In this document: piece after piece, positions 1 through 10,463 of the stretch | Position numbering within the stretch: the first letter of the stretch is position 1 | Layout of the letters: each line of letters begins with the position of its first letter | Source of the DNA: Bacteroidota bacterium | GTDB taxonomy: Bacteria > Bacteroidota > Rhodothermia > Rhodothermales > UBA10348 | Reading direction: 5' to 3' | Length of the DNA: 64,000 nucleotides | NCBI GenBank assembly: GCA_029262855.1 | Contig: JAJCYP010000033.1 | Span: forward strand, 62,001-126,000 | Position numbers and translations under genes: made by a program | The notes under the pieces: model-generated | Databases searched by the model: none | What the model was told of the DNA's origin: nothing | What the model saw: the letters and a program-made list of their open reading frames with translations, nothing else

Positions 1-160
1 CCAGCCCGGGGAGAAACTGCGTCTTCGGAATCAGGGCGTGGAGACCGACTCCGACATGGGTGACCTGTTGGTCGAGATCATTGTGACGATCCCGAAGGAT
101 CTGACGCGATTTGAGGAGGAGGAGCTGCGCAAGGCTGCAGAGAAGGCCAATCTGGTCTAG
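1..160 (+). CDS. DnaJ/CbpA-type co-chaperone, C-terminal fragment
   Basis: Only the last 52 codons are inside the window; the reading frame is open from base 2 to a TAG at 158-160. The visible peptide contains QPGEKLRLRNQGV followed by GDLLVEIIVTIPKDLT and an acidic helix. This is the usual end of the DnaJ C-terminal substrate-binding domain, where GDLLV(E/R)(I/V) precedes the final strand and helix. DnaJ-family proteins stimulate the Hsp70 ATPase and deliver unfolded clients in the cytoplasm. I cannot tell DnaJ from CbpA, because the J domain and any zinc-finger region lie upstream of the window. Confidence 0.8.
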   Translation, partial: QPGEKLRLRNQGVETDSDMGDLLVEIIVTIPKDLTRFEEEELRKAAEKANLV

Positions 161-238
161 CGTATAAGCAGCGTTTAAGATTAGCCTTCCGAGGTTCGAT
201 ACAGAGAGCGGGTACTTGTGCCCGTATACCATCGAACC

Positions 239-2329
239 ATGCGATTCCAGCCAACAGTCCTGCTTTTGTCCCTTCTGGCCTTCCCGGCGCAGGCGCAGGA
301 CTTCTGGCGCCCGGCCAACGGTCCGTATGGCGGGACCATCGTGTCCGAAATGACCGTGACGCCCGAGGGCTTCTTCGCCTCGACCGTTGGCGGGCTGTTC
401 CACTCGGGAGACGCGGGACGGACCTGGACCCTGGATACCGATGGGGTCACCGCATCAGGCGTGGATGTCCGGGACATGCTCAGGAGTTCAGATGGGTCGA
501 GTTTTCTGGCTACCTACGGCGGCGGCATATATAGACGCTGGCCCGGCTCGTCAACCTGGCAGCAGGCCACCTCCGCCAGTCCGTGGGTACGTGCCTTGAC
601 GCAGTCGGACGATGGTACCCTGTTTGCGGCTACCATCACCGGGATTCTGCGCTCCGACAACGGCGGCGGCTCCTGGGATGCCTATTCGGTGGACGAACGC
701 AGCCTCAACATCAGAGACGTCATCGCGCAGGGCTCGATGGTCTACGCCGCCACATCTGAAGGCGTCTACAAATCAGACGACAGAGGCCGAACCTGGGACT
801 GGGCGTCGAGCGGAATGACCACGTTCGATACAGACATGCTGTTCATCAGCTCCACGGGGGACGTCTACGCGGGTACGAGTCCCATTACCGGCGGCTGTAC
901 TCTCTTTCGGACCCGAAGCGCCGGACGTATCTGGACCTGTGTTCAGCCGCAACGTGATCCCGTCCGCGCCGGCGGCATGGCCGAAGATGGTCAGGGCCGC
1001 CTCTATTTCGGCGGGTACCGCTACGTGTACCGATCGGACGACGAAGGATCGACCTGGCAACCGGCGGCCACGACGACGACGACGGTTCACGGAATAGCAG
1101 CACTGGGATCGACGGTAGTTGCCGGGACCTACGGGCGAGGCGTGATTCGGTCGGGCGACAGAGGGACCCGGTGGGACACTTCGAACGAGGGGCTGCACAG
1201 CGCCATTCGCGATATCGAAATCGGCCCGGATCAAGGCCTGTATGCGGCAACTCTGGGCGGCGTATATGCTTCCCACGACCGTGGTATATCGTGGGAACTA
1301 CTGGATGACCTCGATTCTCCCGTGCGGCCGGCTCAAAGCCTGGCGTTCGACGAACAGGGGAGGCTGCTTGACGGCACGTTGAACGGGCTCTTTCGCCTGG
1401 ATCAAAACCTGGACATCTGGGATGCACTTGGCCCTCCCGGCGCGCCCCCAATCCGCGATGTGCTTTCCGGCCCCGACGGCGAGATCTTCGTCGGTTACCA
1501 CGAGGGCGTCTACCACCTCCGGGGCAGCAATTGGAGCTCCTATCCCCTGATCGGTCCTGATCAGGCGCCTCGGGATGTGATAGCCATCGGTATAGACGAG
1601 GCGGGAACGCTGTTTGCCGGCGGCGCTTACGATTCCTTCATGCGCCGGAGCGGGACGACAGGGTGGATTCGGCTCACCAGCTTGGCGACGCCTTACTTCG
1701 AAGCGCAGGTCTTCGCCATGGACATGGAGGGAACGCACTACGCGGGCACACGATATTTCGGCGTCATGAGGTCGACCGACGGCGGCCAGACCTGGACGCC
1801 GATGACCAATGGTCTGTCCGGCAGTGAGGACATTCGGACGATCGCCTTCGACGCCAACGGCACGATGCACATCGGCTCCTTCGGGAACGGCGTCTATCGG
1901 ATGAAGAACAACCGCTGGGAGGTGCTGGACTCCGGAATGGAGGAGGCCCGGCGCGTCACTTCATTGTCGTTTGACCAGGAAGGCAATGCTTACGCCGGTA
2001 CCTACGGCTCGGGCGTCTGGCTTCACGATGCGACCTCGACTTCCGTCGGGGGCTCGGACACCCCACCGGATCAGGCGACCCTGGCCATCTACCCGAATCC
2101 GAGCAACGGGAGAGCATCCGCTGCCATCACCTTGCCGCACGGCGGAAACGTCACTGTGACGGTTTTCGACATGTTGGGTCGTCAGGTACGATCGGGTAGC
2201 CGATTTCTCACGGCGGGCCTCAGCGGAGAGGTGGCGCTCCCGGTGGAAAACCTTCCTCCAGGGATCTACGCCGTTCGCATCGCTAGCGTTGCCGCGTCGC
2301 TCTCCTCGACCCTGACCGTGACGCGCTAG
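239..2329 (+). CDS. Secreted beta-propeller protein with T9SS C-terminal sorting domain
   Basis: The ATG at 239 begins a clear signal peptide ([20 protein letters not shown]), which is why I prefer it to the in-frame GTG at 218. The 696-residue product carries at least seven Asp-box-like repeats of the form SxDxGxTW (for example RSDDEGSTW and RSTDGGQTW), spaced as in sialidase/Ycf48/Vps10-type beta-propellers. The last 80 or so residues contain [16 protein letters not shown] and [10 protein letters not shown], the hallmarks of a type A T9SS sorting domain. The protein is therefore expected to be exported and anchored at or released from the cell surface. Enzymatic activity cannot be inferred. 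Its stop codon overlaps that of the convergent typA gene. Confidence 0.85.
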   Translation: MRFQPTVLLLSLLAFPAQAQDFWRPANGPYGGTIVSEMTVTPEGFFASTVGGLFHSGDAGRTWTLDTDGVTASGVDVRDMLRSSDGSSFLATYGGGIYRRWPGSSTWQQATSASPWVRALTQSDDGTLFAATITGILRSDNGGGSWDAYSVDERSLNIRDVIAQGSMVYAATSEGVYKSDDRGRTWDWASSGMTTFDTDMLFISSTGDVYAGTSPITGGCTLFRTRSAGRIWTCVQPQRDPVRAGGMAEDGQGRLYFGGYRYVYRSDDEGSTWQPAATTTTTVHGIAALGSTVVAGTYGRGVIRSGDRGTRWDTSNEGLHSAIRDIEIGPDQGLYAATLGGVYASHDRGISWELLDDLDSPVRPAQSLAFDEQGRLLDGTLNGLFRLDQNLDIWDALGPPGAPPIRDVLSGPDGEIFVGYHEGVYHLRGSNWSSYPLIGPDQAPRDVIAIGIDEAGTLFAGGAYDSFMRRSGTTGWIRLTSLATPYFEAQVFAMDMEGTHYAGTRYFGVMRSTDGGQTWTPMTNGLSGSEDIRTIAFDANGTMHIGSFGNGVYRMKNNRWEVLDSGMEEARRVTSLSFDQEGNAYAGTYGSGVWLHDATSTSVGGSDTPPDQATLAIYPNPSNGRASAAITLPHGGNVTVTVFDMLGRQVRSGSRFLTAGLSGEVALPVENLPPGIYAVRIASVAASLSSTLTVTR

Positions 2330-4155
2330 CCCACTGCTACCTGGGTCCGGAGTTGCTCTGCCCGCTTGCGCTCGTGGGGATCCATGTGACGCTTGCGAAG
2401 CCGAACGTTCTCGGGGGTGATCTCCAGAAGCTCATCGTCCCGGATGAACTCAATCGAGCCCTCGAGTGACATTCGCCGCGGCGGCACGATCTTCTCGAAC
2501 GAGTCCGATGCCGCGGCACGCATGTTCGTGAGCTTCTTCTCCTTGGTGATGTTGACCTCCAGGTCCATGTCCCGGGTATTCTCCCCGATGATGAGCCCTG
2601 CGTAGACCGGGTCTCCCGGGCTGACGAAGAGGTCTCCTCGCTCCTGGAGATTCAATGCGGCGAAGCCGGTCACCTTGCCGTTTCGGTCCGAAATCAACGC
2701 GCCGGTTGCCCGGTGAGCGATTTCGCCGGCCCACGGCCGGTAGCGATCGAACATGTGAGTCAGGATGCCGGTGCCCTTCGTGTCCGTCATGAACTCCGTC
2801 CGGTAGCCGATCAGCCCCCGGCTTGGGATCTCGAACTCAAGACGGACGCGGCCGGAGCCGTGGTTCACCATTTTGGTCATCACGCCCCGCCTGGTGCCCA
2901 GTTTCTGTACGACCGCACCCATCCAGTCCTCAGCGACGTCGATCAGGGCAATCTCGAAGGGCTCATTCCGCTTGCCATGGATCTCCTTCGTCAGCACCCG
3001 AGGCATCCCCACGGAAAACTCGAAGCCTTCTCGCCGCATCTGCTCGATCAGGATGGCCATTTGAAGCTCGCCTCGCCCGAAAACCAGGAAGCTGTCAGGG
3101 GAGTCGGTCTCTTCTACTCGCATCGCGAGGTTGGTTTCGACTTCGCGGAAGAGGCGATCTCGAATGTTGCGCGATGTGACATACTTGCCCTCGCGGCCGC
3201 TGAACGGAGAATCGTTGATGCGAAACTCCATCGACATCGTCGGCTCATCGACATGAAGCGGAGGAAGCGCCTTGGGCTCCTCGGCATCCGAGATGGACTC
3301 GCCGAGACCAATCCCCCCGAGACCGCCAACCACAATGATGTCACCCGGTCCGGCCTCTTCGATCTCAATGCGGTTCAGTCCTTCGTAACCGAAGAGGGCC
3401 GTCACGTTGGTCTGGGTGAATGTCCCGTCGCGATGACACAGGGAAACGCGCTGACGAGCCTTGATCTGGCCGTGCATCACCCGTCCGATGGCGAGGGGTC
3501 CCAGGTACTTGTCCGGCTGGACGTTGGTCACCAACACCTGCATGGTGGCTTCGGGATCGCCCACAGGCGCAGGGACACGCGCCACAATGGTGTCGAGCAG
3601 CGGATGCAGTTCCGTCAACTCGTCATCCAGATTCAGCTTGCACTTGCCATCGCGCGCAACGGCAAAGATGACAGGGAATTCGATCTGGGAATCATCAGCG
3701 TCGAGATCGATGAACAGGTCATACACCTCGTTCAGGACTTCGGCTGCCCGTGCGTCGCCGCGATCGATCTTGTTGATCACGACGATGGCCGGCAGGCCCA
3801 GTTCGAGCGCCTTGGAGAGGACAAAACGGGTCTGGGGAAGCGGTCCTTCGGCGGCATCAACCAGAAGCATGATGCCGTCCACCATGCGCAGTGTGCGCTC
3901 CACCTCACCGCCAAAGTCGGCATGACCCGGGGTATCAACGATGTTGATCTTGGTCCCCTTGTACATCACAGCCGTGTTCTTGGCCATGATGGTGATGCCC
4001 TTCTCACGCTCCAGGTCCATGGAGTCCATGACCCGTTCCTGCACGTCCTGACCCTTTCGAAACGTCCCACTCTGCCAAAGCAAGGCATCCACGAGCGTGG
4101 TCTTGCCATGGTCCACGTGGGCAACGATGGCGATGTTTCTGATATTGAGGGACAT
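2326..4155 (-). CDS. typA: Translational GTPase TypA/BipA
   Basis: The 609-residue product matches the usual TypA length. The ATG at 4155 gives [20 protein letters not shown] at the N-terminus; the frame stays open for 27 more codons upstream, but these do not look like TypA. G motifs are visible: AHVDHGKTT (P-loop), GITI (G2), DTPGH (G3) and NKID (G4). The later domains II, III, V and the TypA-specific C-terminus follow, including [10 protein letters not shown] and the SRG stretch. TypA binds the ribosome and assists 50S assembly and translation under stress such as cold. It is a single convergent gene whose stop codon shares CTAG with the upstream T9SS protein. Confidence 0.96.
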   Translation of the reverse strand: MSLNIRNIAIVAHVDHGKTTLVDALLWQSGTFRKGQDVQERVMDSMDLEREKGITIMAKNTAVMYKGTKINIVDTPGHADFGGEVERTLRMVDGIMLLVDAAEGPLPQTRFVLSKALELGLPAIVVINKIDRGDARAAEVLNEVYDLFIDLDADDSQIEFPVIFAVARDGKCKLNLDDELTELHPLLDTIVARVPAPVGDPEATMQVLVTNVQPDKYLGPLAIGRVMHGQIKARQRVSLCHRDGTFTQTNVTALFGYEGLNRIEIEEAGPGDIIVVGGLGGIGLGESISDAEEPKALPPLHVDEPTMSMEFRINDSPFSGREGKYVTSRNIRDRLFREVETNLAMRVEETDSPDSFLVFGRGELQMAILIEQMRREGFEFSVGMPRVLTKEIHGKRNEPFEIALIDVAEDWMGAVVQKLGTRRGVMTKMVNHGSGRVRLEFEIPSRGLIGYRTEFMTDTKGTGILTHMFDRYRPWAGEIAHRATGALISDRNGKVTGFAALNLQERGDLFVSPGDPVYAGLIIGENTRDMDLEVNITKEKKLTNMRAAASDSFEKIVPPRRMSLEGSIEFIRDDELLEITPENVRLRKRHMDPHERKRAEQLRTQVAVG

Positions 4156-4262
4156 GAACGTGTACGACTTCGCGTGAGAAAACCGCCCGCCAAACGCCTG
4201 TGAGGCAGGTAGTTCCCGCGGGTCCCGGTGTAGCACACCAGGTTCCCGAGCGGGAACCCGTG

Positions 4263-5924
4263 CTAGTGATTCACCAAAAACGACCCTGACGCGCCAAAAC
4301 GACCTGTTCTTACGCGATAGGCGTACATGCCGGAGGGCAGGTTTGCCGTTTCTAGCTCGACGAGATGCCTGCCTTCTTCAAAGAGACCGCTCGCCACAAC
4401 GGCAACGCGGCGCCCCAGCAGGTCGAACAGCTCGATCCGGGTATCCATGGGTTCCGGCAGCGACAAATCGAGCCACGCCCGCTGATCGGCCGGATTGGGC
4501 CAGGGGCGGCTGAGTAGCAATTCGAATGACTCCTCGCCCCGTTGGTCCGCGCCGGCGGCCAGCGGCGTAAGAATCAGGGCGGTCTTCTCCCGGATGAACG
4601 CCATGTCCTGGCCCAGCTCGCGGATCGAGTCGAAGTTGTCCTCTCCCTGCGAGGTCACGATGGCAAATACAACTTCCTGGATCTCGCCTGGGACCATGGT
4701 GAAGGGGTCGGTGGAGACAACCATTTTCCGGTCGCCGGGAGGGGCCGGCGTCCCGGCTCCATCCACGTTGCCTTCGCTCCAGTACTCGGGAGGGGTGCCG
4801 GGATACATGATGGGCGCGCTAAGAGGGCCGCCGAAGCTACTCTCAGATACTATGATGGGATCGCCCCAGGGCCTGAGGCCCTGCATCAGGTTGTAGAACC
4901 CCGCGCCTCTCCCAAACGGGTACGGGTTGCAGGAAGTGGATGGCGCCCCATCACATTCGTGCTGAAAGACCACCAGTGATCCCATCCTGCGCGCGGCCAG
5001 GGCTCGCGGACGATTCAGCGTGTTCTCGAGGTCGAGGCCGGCGCCACGGAGGATTCCAATGCCTACGGCGGGCGGGGCCTCCCCGAATCCGTTCTCGTCA
5101 AAATTGTCCGCGTTGTACACGTACGCCATCTGATTGAGCGTATCGGCGCCCGCATAATCGTCGAGTACATCGCCCAAACCGGCATATACGAAGAGCCCCA
5201 CCCGGGCTCCAGTGAGGGGCAGCAGTCCGTGGCGCTTGATGCGGTATCTGAAGAACGAGCTTCGTCCGAGCGCACCGGGCAGGTCAAATGTGAAAGCGGA
5301 CACCTCCACGTCAACCGGCAGGTGCGGGGCATCCGAAACAACGTGGGGGCCGCCCCGATCATTCATCACCCACCAGAGCATACGGTCGCCCAGTAAGGCG
5401 GGCCGATCACCGCCTTCGAGGTCGTAGTTAGTCGGATCCCCATCGCCGTCGGAAACTGGCGCCCCTGCCCACGCCGGCCATTCTTTCAGGTCCCTTGAGA
5501 TGGTCCCGAATCGCTCGTATTCCTGGATGTCACTCCGGGCAATGGCGAAGATGCGATCGTACCGCTCGCAGTTGAGATGAGTCAGGCCATTCTCGTCGAG
5601 CGGTCCGGGCCAGAATTCCCACGGGCCCAACATGGACCCGGCCATGGACAGGGACCCCTCAAACTGGGCCGCAATCCAGACACTGGCGGCCAGGAGCTGT
5701 GTCCGCCCGGCGGCGTCGCGATAGCCGAGGGGCGAATTCTGATCTCGCCAGAACAGGGAGCCGGTGTTATAGACGGGCGCCCGCATGTTGGGACCCTCCA
5801 GAAACGCCATGGCCGTACCCCCTTCGCACGCGGCCGGCGGCGGCGGAATCTGTGCATGAGCGACCCCGGACGTCAGTAAGAACGCCAGGCCGGCGAGAGC
5901 GAGAGGGAGTCGGTTTGGTACCAC
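4263..5924 (-). CDS. Secreted protein of unknown function with T9SS C-terminal sorting domain
   Basis: The 553-residue product starts with a signal peptide (cleavage probably after GVAHAQ, residue 25). The body is rich in Gly, Pro and Asp and I do not recognise it as a named enzyme family. It contains stretches such as [17 protein letters not shown] that resemble calcium-binding loops in secreted structural proteins. The last 80 residues contain [20 protein letters not shown] and [10 protein letters not shown], a T9SS type A sorting domain. It is likely a surface or extracellular protein. It is transcribed in the same direction as ruvA-nadE upstream and typA downstream, but gaps of about 130 and 107 bp argue for a separate unit. 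Confidence 0.8.
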   Translation of the reverse strand: MVPNRLPLALAGLAFLLTSGVAHAQIPPPPAACEGGTAMAFLEGPNMRAPVYNTGSLFWRDQNSPLGYRDAAGRTQLLAASVWIAAQFEGSLSMAGSMLGPWEFWPGPLDENGLTHLNCERYDRIFAIARSDIQEYERFGTISRDLKEWPAWAGAPVSDGDGDPTNYDLEGGDRPALLGDRMLWWVMNDRGGPHVVSDAPHLPVDVEVSAFTFDLPGALGRSSFFRYRIKRHGLLPLTGARVGLFVYAGLGDVLDDYAGADTLNQMAYVYNADNFDENGFGEAPPAVGIGILRGAGLDLENTLNRPRALAARRMGSLVVFQHECDGAPSTSCNPYPFGRGAGFYNLMQGLRPWGDPIIVSESSFGGPLSAPIMYPGTPPEYWSEGNVDGAGTPAPPGDRKMVVSTDPFTMVPGEIQEVVFAIVTSQGEDNFDSIRELGQDMAFIREKTALILTPLAAGADQRGEESFELLLSRPWPNPADQRAWLDLSLPEPMDTRIELFDLLGRRVAVVASGLFEEGRHLVELETANLPSGMYAYRVRTGRFGASGSFLVNH

Positions 5925-6052
5925 GATTCGGTGCGAAGCGGGTCAAACGTACGGACCAGGGGCACCGTGGCTACGGACTGTACCCCGAACTGATCCGGAA
6001 GGCACCCCTGCGGCCGGCGCAGAGAGGTGGCCGGGAAGCGTCTCGGCCGGGG

Positions 6053-6643
6053 CTAGTTTTCCCTCAGGGCCATTCGAATCAACTCCTCGGCGGTTGAGGC
6101 GTCCGGGTGCGACTTCATTACGTTTCTGAGGGCCTTATCCGCTCCGGCCCGGGAGTAGCCCAGCGCTTCGAGCGCGGCGAGTGCGTCCGCCACGCTCTGC
6201 CCACCCAGGTCTGCGGTCCCATCATCGCCGCCCAGATCCACCTTGGCGAGTCGGTCCCGGAGCTCAATCACCAGTCGCTCCGCCGTCTTCTTCCCGACAC
6301 CTGGTATTCGGGTCAGAAAGCCGGCATCGCCAGCGGTGACGTGGCGCTTGATCTCACCCGGCCGCATCGCCGACAGCGCGGCGAGCGCGAGCTTGGGCCC
6401 GACACCGGACACGGCCAACATGATGCGGAAGACCGTCCGCTCGTTTCGGGATGCGAAGCCGTAGAGCTTAAGGATGTCCTCCCTGACGTGCAGGTAGGTG
6501 AAGAGCGAGACCTGGTCCCCGAGCTTCGGCAGGACCTCGAAGGTCGAGGTCGGGACCAGCAGTCCGTAGCCAACCTGCTGTACGTCAACCACGATCTCTG
6601 TGGGCCTCTTTTCGAGGAGGACACCGCTCAGTCTTTGGATCAT
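6053..6643 (-). CDS. ruvA: Holliday junction branch migration protein RuvA
   Basis: The 196-residue protein has the three RuvA domains. An N-terminal OB-fold begins MIQRLSGVLLEK. The central tandem helix-hairpin-helix region has VSGVGPKLALAALSAM and IPGVGKKTAERLVIELRD at about residues 70-130. The small C-terminal three-helix domain (ADALAALEALGYSRAGADKAL onwards) contacts RuvB. RuvA tetramers bind the four-way junction and load the RuvB motor during recombination repair. The start overlaps the stop of nadE by 4 bp (ATGA), so the two are probably translationally coupled. ruvB and ruvC are not in the window. Confidence 0.96.
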   Translation of the reverse strand: MIQRLSGVLLEKRPTEIVVDVQQVGYGLLVPTSTFEVLPKLGDQVSLFTYLHVREDILKLYGFASRNERTVFRIMLAVSGVGPKLALAALSAMRPGEIKRHVTAGDAGFLTRIPGVGKKTAERLVIELRDRLAKVDLGGDDGTADLGGQSVADALAALEALGYSRAGADKALRNVMKSHPDASTAEELIRMALREN

Positions 6644-8325
6644 GCGTCCGTCGTGGGTTGTAGAGCGAGGGCCTCCCGGAAGGTGGGTTTCATCACAATG
6701 GGGAGTCTTCGGCCCATCCCAAAGGCCTTGGCCGACACGCGCAGGCCAGGCGGGGCCTGGCGACGCTTGTATTCATTCCGATCCACCATGCCCAGGATCC
6801 GCTCGATCAGGGAGCGCTCAAAGCCGGTGGCGGCTTCGATCTGCTCCACATCCTCCAAGCCCTCGACGTATCGCTCCAGAATGGCATCCAGCACCTCGTA
6901 GGGCGGGAGCGAGTCCGAGTCCCTCTGATCAGGCCTGAGCTCCGCAGAGGGCGGCTTGTCGATGGTGGCCAGCGGGATCAACTCCCGATCCGCGCGCTGA
7001 TTGATGTACCGCGCCAATGCGTAGACATCTTCCTTGAAGACATCTGCCAGGACGGCCAGGCCACCGCTCATGTCGCCGTACAGGGTGGCGTAGCCGACCG
7101 AGAGCTCAGACTTGTTGCCCGTCGTCAGCAGCAGGTGACCAAATTTGTTCGAGATGGCCATGAGCGTGACACCCCGCGTTCGGGCCTGGATGTTCTCCTC
7201 CGCCACGCCGAAGGCGGTGCCTTCGAACAGCGGCGAGAGCATCTTCTCGAAGCTCTCGACAGCAGGTGCGATCGCTATTTCATGCAGCGTCATCCCCAGA
7301 TTATCGGCGAGGGCTCTGGAGTCCGTTACCGACCCCGTACTGGAATACCGGCTGGGAAGGGTCACCCCATCCACGTGGTCCGGGCCCAGAGCAGCCACAG
7401 CCAGCGCGGCCGTAACGGCCGAATCAATGCCGCCTGAGAGCCCGACCAGGGCCTTCTCAAAGGCCCTGGTCTTGGCGACGTAGTCCCGGATACCCATCAC
7501 CAGCGCATCGTGCATGTCTCCGATCCGGTCGTGGGGCATCTCGCACTGGCGGGGCTTGGCATCGGTGTCCCACATGATCAGCGCCTCCTGAAACGACGGG
7601 GCGCAGGCAGCCAGTGATCCGTCGGCCAGGTGCACGCGGCTGTCGCCGTCGAAGAGGACTTCCGTGTTCGCTCCCACCTGATTGACCAAGACAAAGGGCA
7701 CCAGGTGCTCGGCACAGATCTCGGTCAGAATCTCGTTGCGCCGCTCGTGCTTGCCGTGGGAGAACGGGGACGCCGAGATGTTGAGGAAGAGGTCGATGCC
7801 CTGGGCAGCCAGTTCATCAATGGGGTTGGCGGCGTACAGATGGTAGTCGGCCTGCTCCTCGTTATTCCACATGTCCTCGCAGACATGCAGCCCCAGCCTC
7901 AGCCCCCGAAACTCGATGGGTCTGCCGGTGGTCCCGGGTTCGAAGTAGCGGTACTCGTCGAAAACGTCATAGGTGGGGAGCAAGACCTTCGAGGCCCGGC
8001 CAATCTCCCGCCCTGCCTCGAAGACCACCGCCGCATTGATGAGTCGCTTGCCGACCGGCGACGGATTCTTCAATGGACAACCGAGTACGATTCCCAGCGA
8101 CTCCGGCACCGAGGCGGCGACATGCGTCATCGTCCGACTCGCCGCTGCCAGAAAGGCCTCGTTGTCGAGTAAATCCAGCGGCGGGTATCCTGTAATGCAC
8201 AGTTCCGGAAACACGACCAGGTCTGCTCCCTGACTTGCCGCCTCGCGGGCGAACGAGATTATCAGGCGGGCGTTGCCGGCAAGGTCTCCAACCGTCGGAT
8301 TGATCTGGGCGAGGGCTATCTTCAT
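6640..8325 (-). CDS. nadE: Glutamine-dependent NAD+ synthetase
   Basis: This 561-residue fusion couples an N-terminal nitrilase-type glutaminase to an NAD synthetase domain. The glutaminase triad is visible as Glu in FPELCITGYPP, Lys in ASKVLLPTYDVF and Cys in GLHVCEDMWN. The synthetase part has the ATP-pyrophosphatase P-loop VGLSGGIDSAV near residue 290 and SVGYATLYGDMSGGLA, which binds deamido-NAD. It makes NAD+ from nicotinate adenine dinucleotide using glutamine and ATP. The ATG at 8325 is chosen because MKIALAQINPTVGD is the canonical start. It lies upstream of ruvA with a 4-bp overlap and is divergent from the acylase gene. Confidence 0.95.
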   Translation of the reverse strand: MKIALAQINPTVGDLAGNARLIISFAREAASQGADLVVFPELCITGYPPLDLLDNEAFLAAASRTMTHVAASVPESLGIVLGCPLKNPSPVGKRLINAAVVFEAGREIGRASKVLLPTYDVFDEYRYFEPGTTGRPIEFRGLRLGLHVCEDMWNNEEQADYHLYAANPIDELAAQGIDLFLNISASPFSHGKHERRNEILTEICAEHLVPFVLVNQVGANTEVLFDGDSRVHLADGSLAACAPSFQEALIMWDTDAKPRQCEMPHDRIGDMHDALVMGIRDYVAKTRAFEKALVGLSGGIDSAVTAALAVAALGPDHVDGVTLPSRYSSTGSVTDSRALADNLGMTLHEIAIAPAVESFEKMLSPLFEGTAFGVAEENIQARTRGVTLMAISNKFGHLLLTTGNKSELSVGYATLYGDMSGGLAVLADVFKEDVYALARYINQRADRELIPLATIDKPPSAELRPDQRDSDSLPPYEVLDAILERYVEGLEDVEQIEAATGFERSLIERILGMVDRNEYKRRQAPPGLRVSAKAFGMGRRLPIVMKPTFREALALQPTTDA

Positions 8326-8390
8326 GGCCGATGGTACGCGCGTCCTTTGGCGCGGTGCCAAGATCCCCCGTGCCTCATCAATCCCGCTGG

Positions 8391-10463
8391 ATGAAACGTC
8401 GCTGGCTCTACATCCTGATTGCGTTTGGTATTGCCTGGTTGATGGCGGGCCTGCTGAGCTCCCGTCAAGACCTGCCGCCCGGTCTGGGGGATAGCCGGGA
8501 CCGGTACGATGTCGAGATCCTGAGGGACAAATGGGGCGTCCCTCACATCATCGGTACCACGGACGCGGATGCAGCCTTTGGTCTGGCATACGCCCATGCC
8601 GAGGACGATTTCGGCACGATCCAGGGTTCGCTCCTGGCCGCGCGCGGTCGACTCTCCACCATATGGGGGAGCGAGGGCGGCCCGAATGACTACATGGTGG
8701 CTCTCCTCCGGGTCACCGAGTACGCTGATCTCGGCTATGCTGCTCTGGATTCGGCGTCACGTGCCCTGTGCGATGCGTACGCAGATGGTCTGAACGTCTT
8801 CGCCTCGCAACATCCGGAGGATGCACTCAGCTCGCTGTACCCGGTTACGGGTCAGGACATTGTAGCGGGTTTCGTCCACAAGACACCGCTGTTCTTCGGC
8901 CTTGAGAAGGTCCTGGCGGCCCTGTTTTCCGAGGCCGACCTGGCCGGAGACACCACAAGCACCGGCTCGAACGGCTTCGCGGTGGCTCCGTCCCGAACGG
9001 CCGATGGCAGCACCATGCTTGCGGTCAACTCCCACCAGCCCTGGACGGGGCCCGTGGCCTGGTACGAGGCTCACTTGATAAGCGGCGAGGGGCTGAACAT
9101 GCTCGGGGGTACGTTCCCCGGTGCCCCCGTGATTCTGCACGGTCACAACGCGAATCTGGGCTGGGCGCATACTGTGAACGACCCGGACGTGATCGACACC
9201 TATGATCTGGTTCTGCACCCGGCCGACCCCAATCGGTACCTCTTGGACGGAGAGTGGGTGGAGTTCGAGCGGAGTCGCGCCGACATTCCAGTCCGCCTGG
9301 TAGGTCTCCTCGAGTGGCGATTCGAGCGGGATCTCGAATGGTCTGTCCACGGGCCGGTGGTACGTACGGACAGTGGAGCCGTGGCAGTGAGGTTTCCGGG
9401 ATGGGGTGATACCGGGCAGATCACACAGTGGTACCGCATGAACCGCGCCTCCAACCTGAACGAGTGGTACGAGGCCATTTCGGCCCAGGCCATCCCGGTT
9501 TTCAACACCATATACGCGGACGCAGAAGGCCACATCCTCTATGTGTACAACGCTCGACTCCCCGAGCGTCAGGAAGGCCTGGACTGGACCGAGCGGCTTC
9601 CGGGCGACCGGTCGGAGCTGATCTGGGATCGATATCTGCCATTTGAAAGCTTGCCTCAGGTGCTCGATCCGCCTGTAGGCTTCGTTCAGAACGCCAACGG
9701 CACCCCCTTCTCAACCACCGGCACCGACGCAGATCCCTCGCCGGACTCGGTATCAAAAACGAGTGGCATCGAGACGCATCAGACCAATAGAAGTCTGCGA
9801 GCGCTCCAGCTCTTTGGCGACGACGACTCCATCACCTGGGAGGAGTTCAAGGCCTACAAGTTCGACATGCGCTTCGCCGACAGCTCCCGCGTGACAACGC
9901 TTCGCCGACAACTCCGGTTTGCGACCGTCGCCGACTCTCTGACCCGCGCGGCCGTTTCGCGGATTGGCGAGTGGGACCTCGGAGTCGATCCGGCCAACAC
10001 CCGCGCGGCGATTGCCGTACTGACCTTCCAGCCCTTCCTCTCAAGGTACGGCGAGTCGGTGCGCACCTCCGATCTCGTGGCAGCGGCCCGGTCTGCGGCG
10101 GCTTGGCTGCAGAAGAACCACGGAACGCTCACGCCAAGGTGGGACGAGGTCAACCACATCCACAGGGGCCCGCTGGATCTTGGTCTGGGCGGCGCTCCCG
10201 ATGTCCTGCACGCGGTGTACGGTACTCGGGCTGAGGATGGGCACCTGGAAGGATATCAGGGTGACTCCTACGTCCTGCTGGCAGCATTCCGGAACGGCCG
10301 GGTGCACTCCGAGAGCATTCACGTCTTTGGATCGGCCTCATCCCGACCCGAGAGCCCACACTTTGCCGACCAGAGTCCGCTATTCGCGAAGCGGATGCTG
10401 AAGGAAATGCCCTTCTACGAGGAAGATGTTCGGCGGCTGGCCGTCAGGAGCTACCGACCGTAG
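8391..10463 (+). CDS. Penicillin acylase / acyl-homoserine-lactone acylase family (Ntn hydrolase)
   Basis: The 690-residue preproprotein begins with an N-terminal hydrophobic segment (MKRRWLYILIAFGIAWLMAG), so it is exported or membrane-tethered. The ATG at 8391 is preferred to 8331 because it opens this segment and leaves room for a promoter. DKWGVPHI and GLAYAHAEDD are typical of the alpha chain. TGSNGFAVAPSRT at about residue 220 marks the self-cleavage site, leaving the nucleophile Ser at the new N-terminus of the beta chain, followed by NSHQPW. Family members hydrolyse amides of penicillins, N-acyl homoserine lactones or related acyl amides. The true substrate is not evident. Its 3' end overlaps the convergent Rieske gene by 20 bp. 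Confidence 0.9.
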   Translation: MKRRWLYILIAFGIAWLMAGLLSSRQDLPPGLGDSRDRYDVEILRDKWGVPHIIGTTDADAAFGLAYAHAEDDFGTIQGSLLAARGRLSTIWGSEGGPNDYMVALLRVTEYADLGYAALDSASRALCDAYADGLNVFASQHPEDALSSLYPVTGQDIVAGFVHKTPLFFGLEKVLAALFSEADLAGDTTSTGSNGFAVAPSRTADGSTMLAVNSHQPWTGPVAWYEAHLISGEGLNMLGGTFPGAPVILHGHNANLGWAHTVNDPDVIDTYDLVLHPADPNRYLLDGEWVEFERSRADIPVRLVGLLEWRFERDLEWSVHGPVVRTDSGAVAVRFPGWGDTGQITQWYRMNRASNLNEWYEAISAQAIPVFNTIYADAEGHILYVYNARLPERQEGLDWTERLPGDRSELIWDRYLPFESLPQVLDPPVGFVQNANGTPFSTTGTDADPSPDSVSKTSGIETHQTNRSLRALQLFGDDDSITWEEFKAYKFDMRFADSSRVTTLRRQLRFATVADSLTRAAVSRIGEWDLGVDPANTRAAIAVLTFQPFLSRYGESVRTSDLVAAARSAAAWLQKNHGTLTPRWDEVNHIHRGPLDLGLGGAPDVLHAVYGTRAEDGHLEGYQGDSYVLLAAFRNGRVHSESIHVFGSASSRPESPHFADQSPLFAKRMLKEMPFYEEDVRRLAVRSYRP

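Noticed and set aside
2713-4203. 496-codon open frame antisense to typA
   Set aside because: It mirrors a strong TypA gene on the opposite strand and has no recognisable domains. GC-rich genes commonly produce long antisense open frames.
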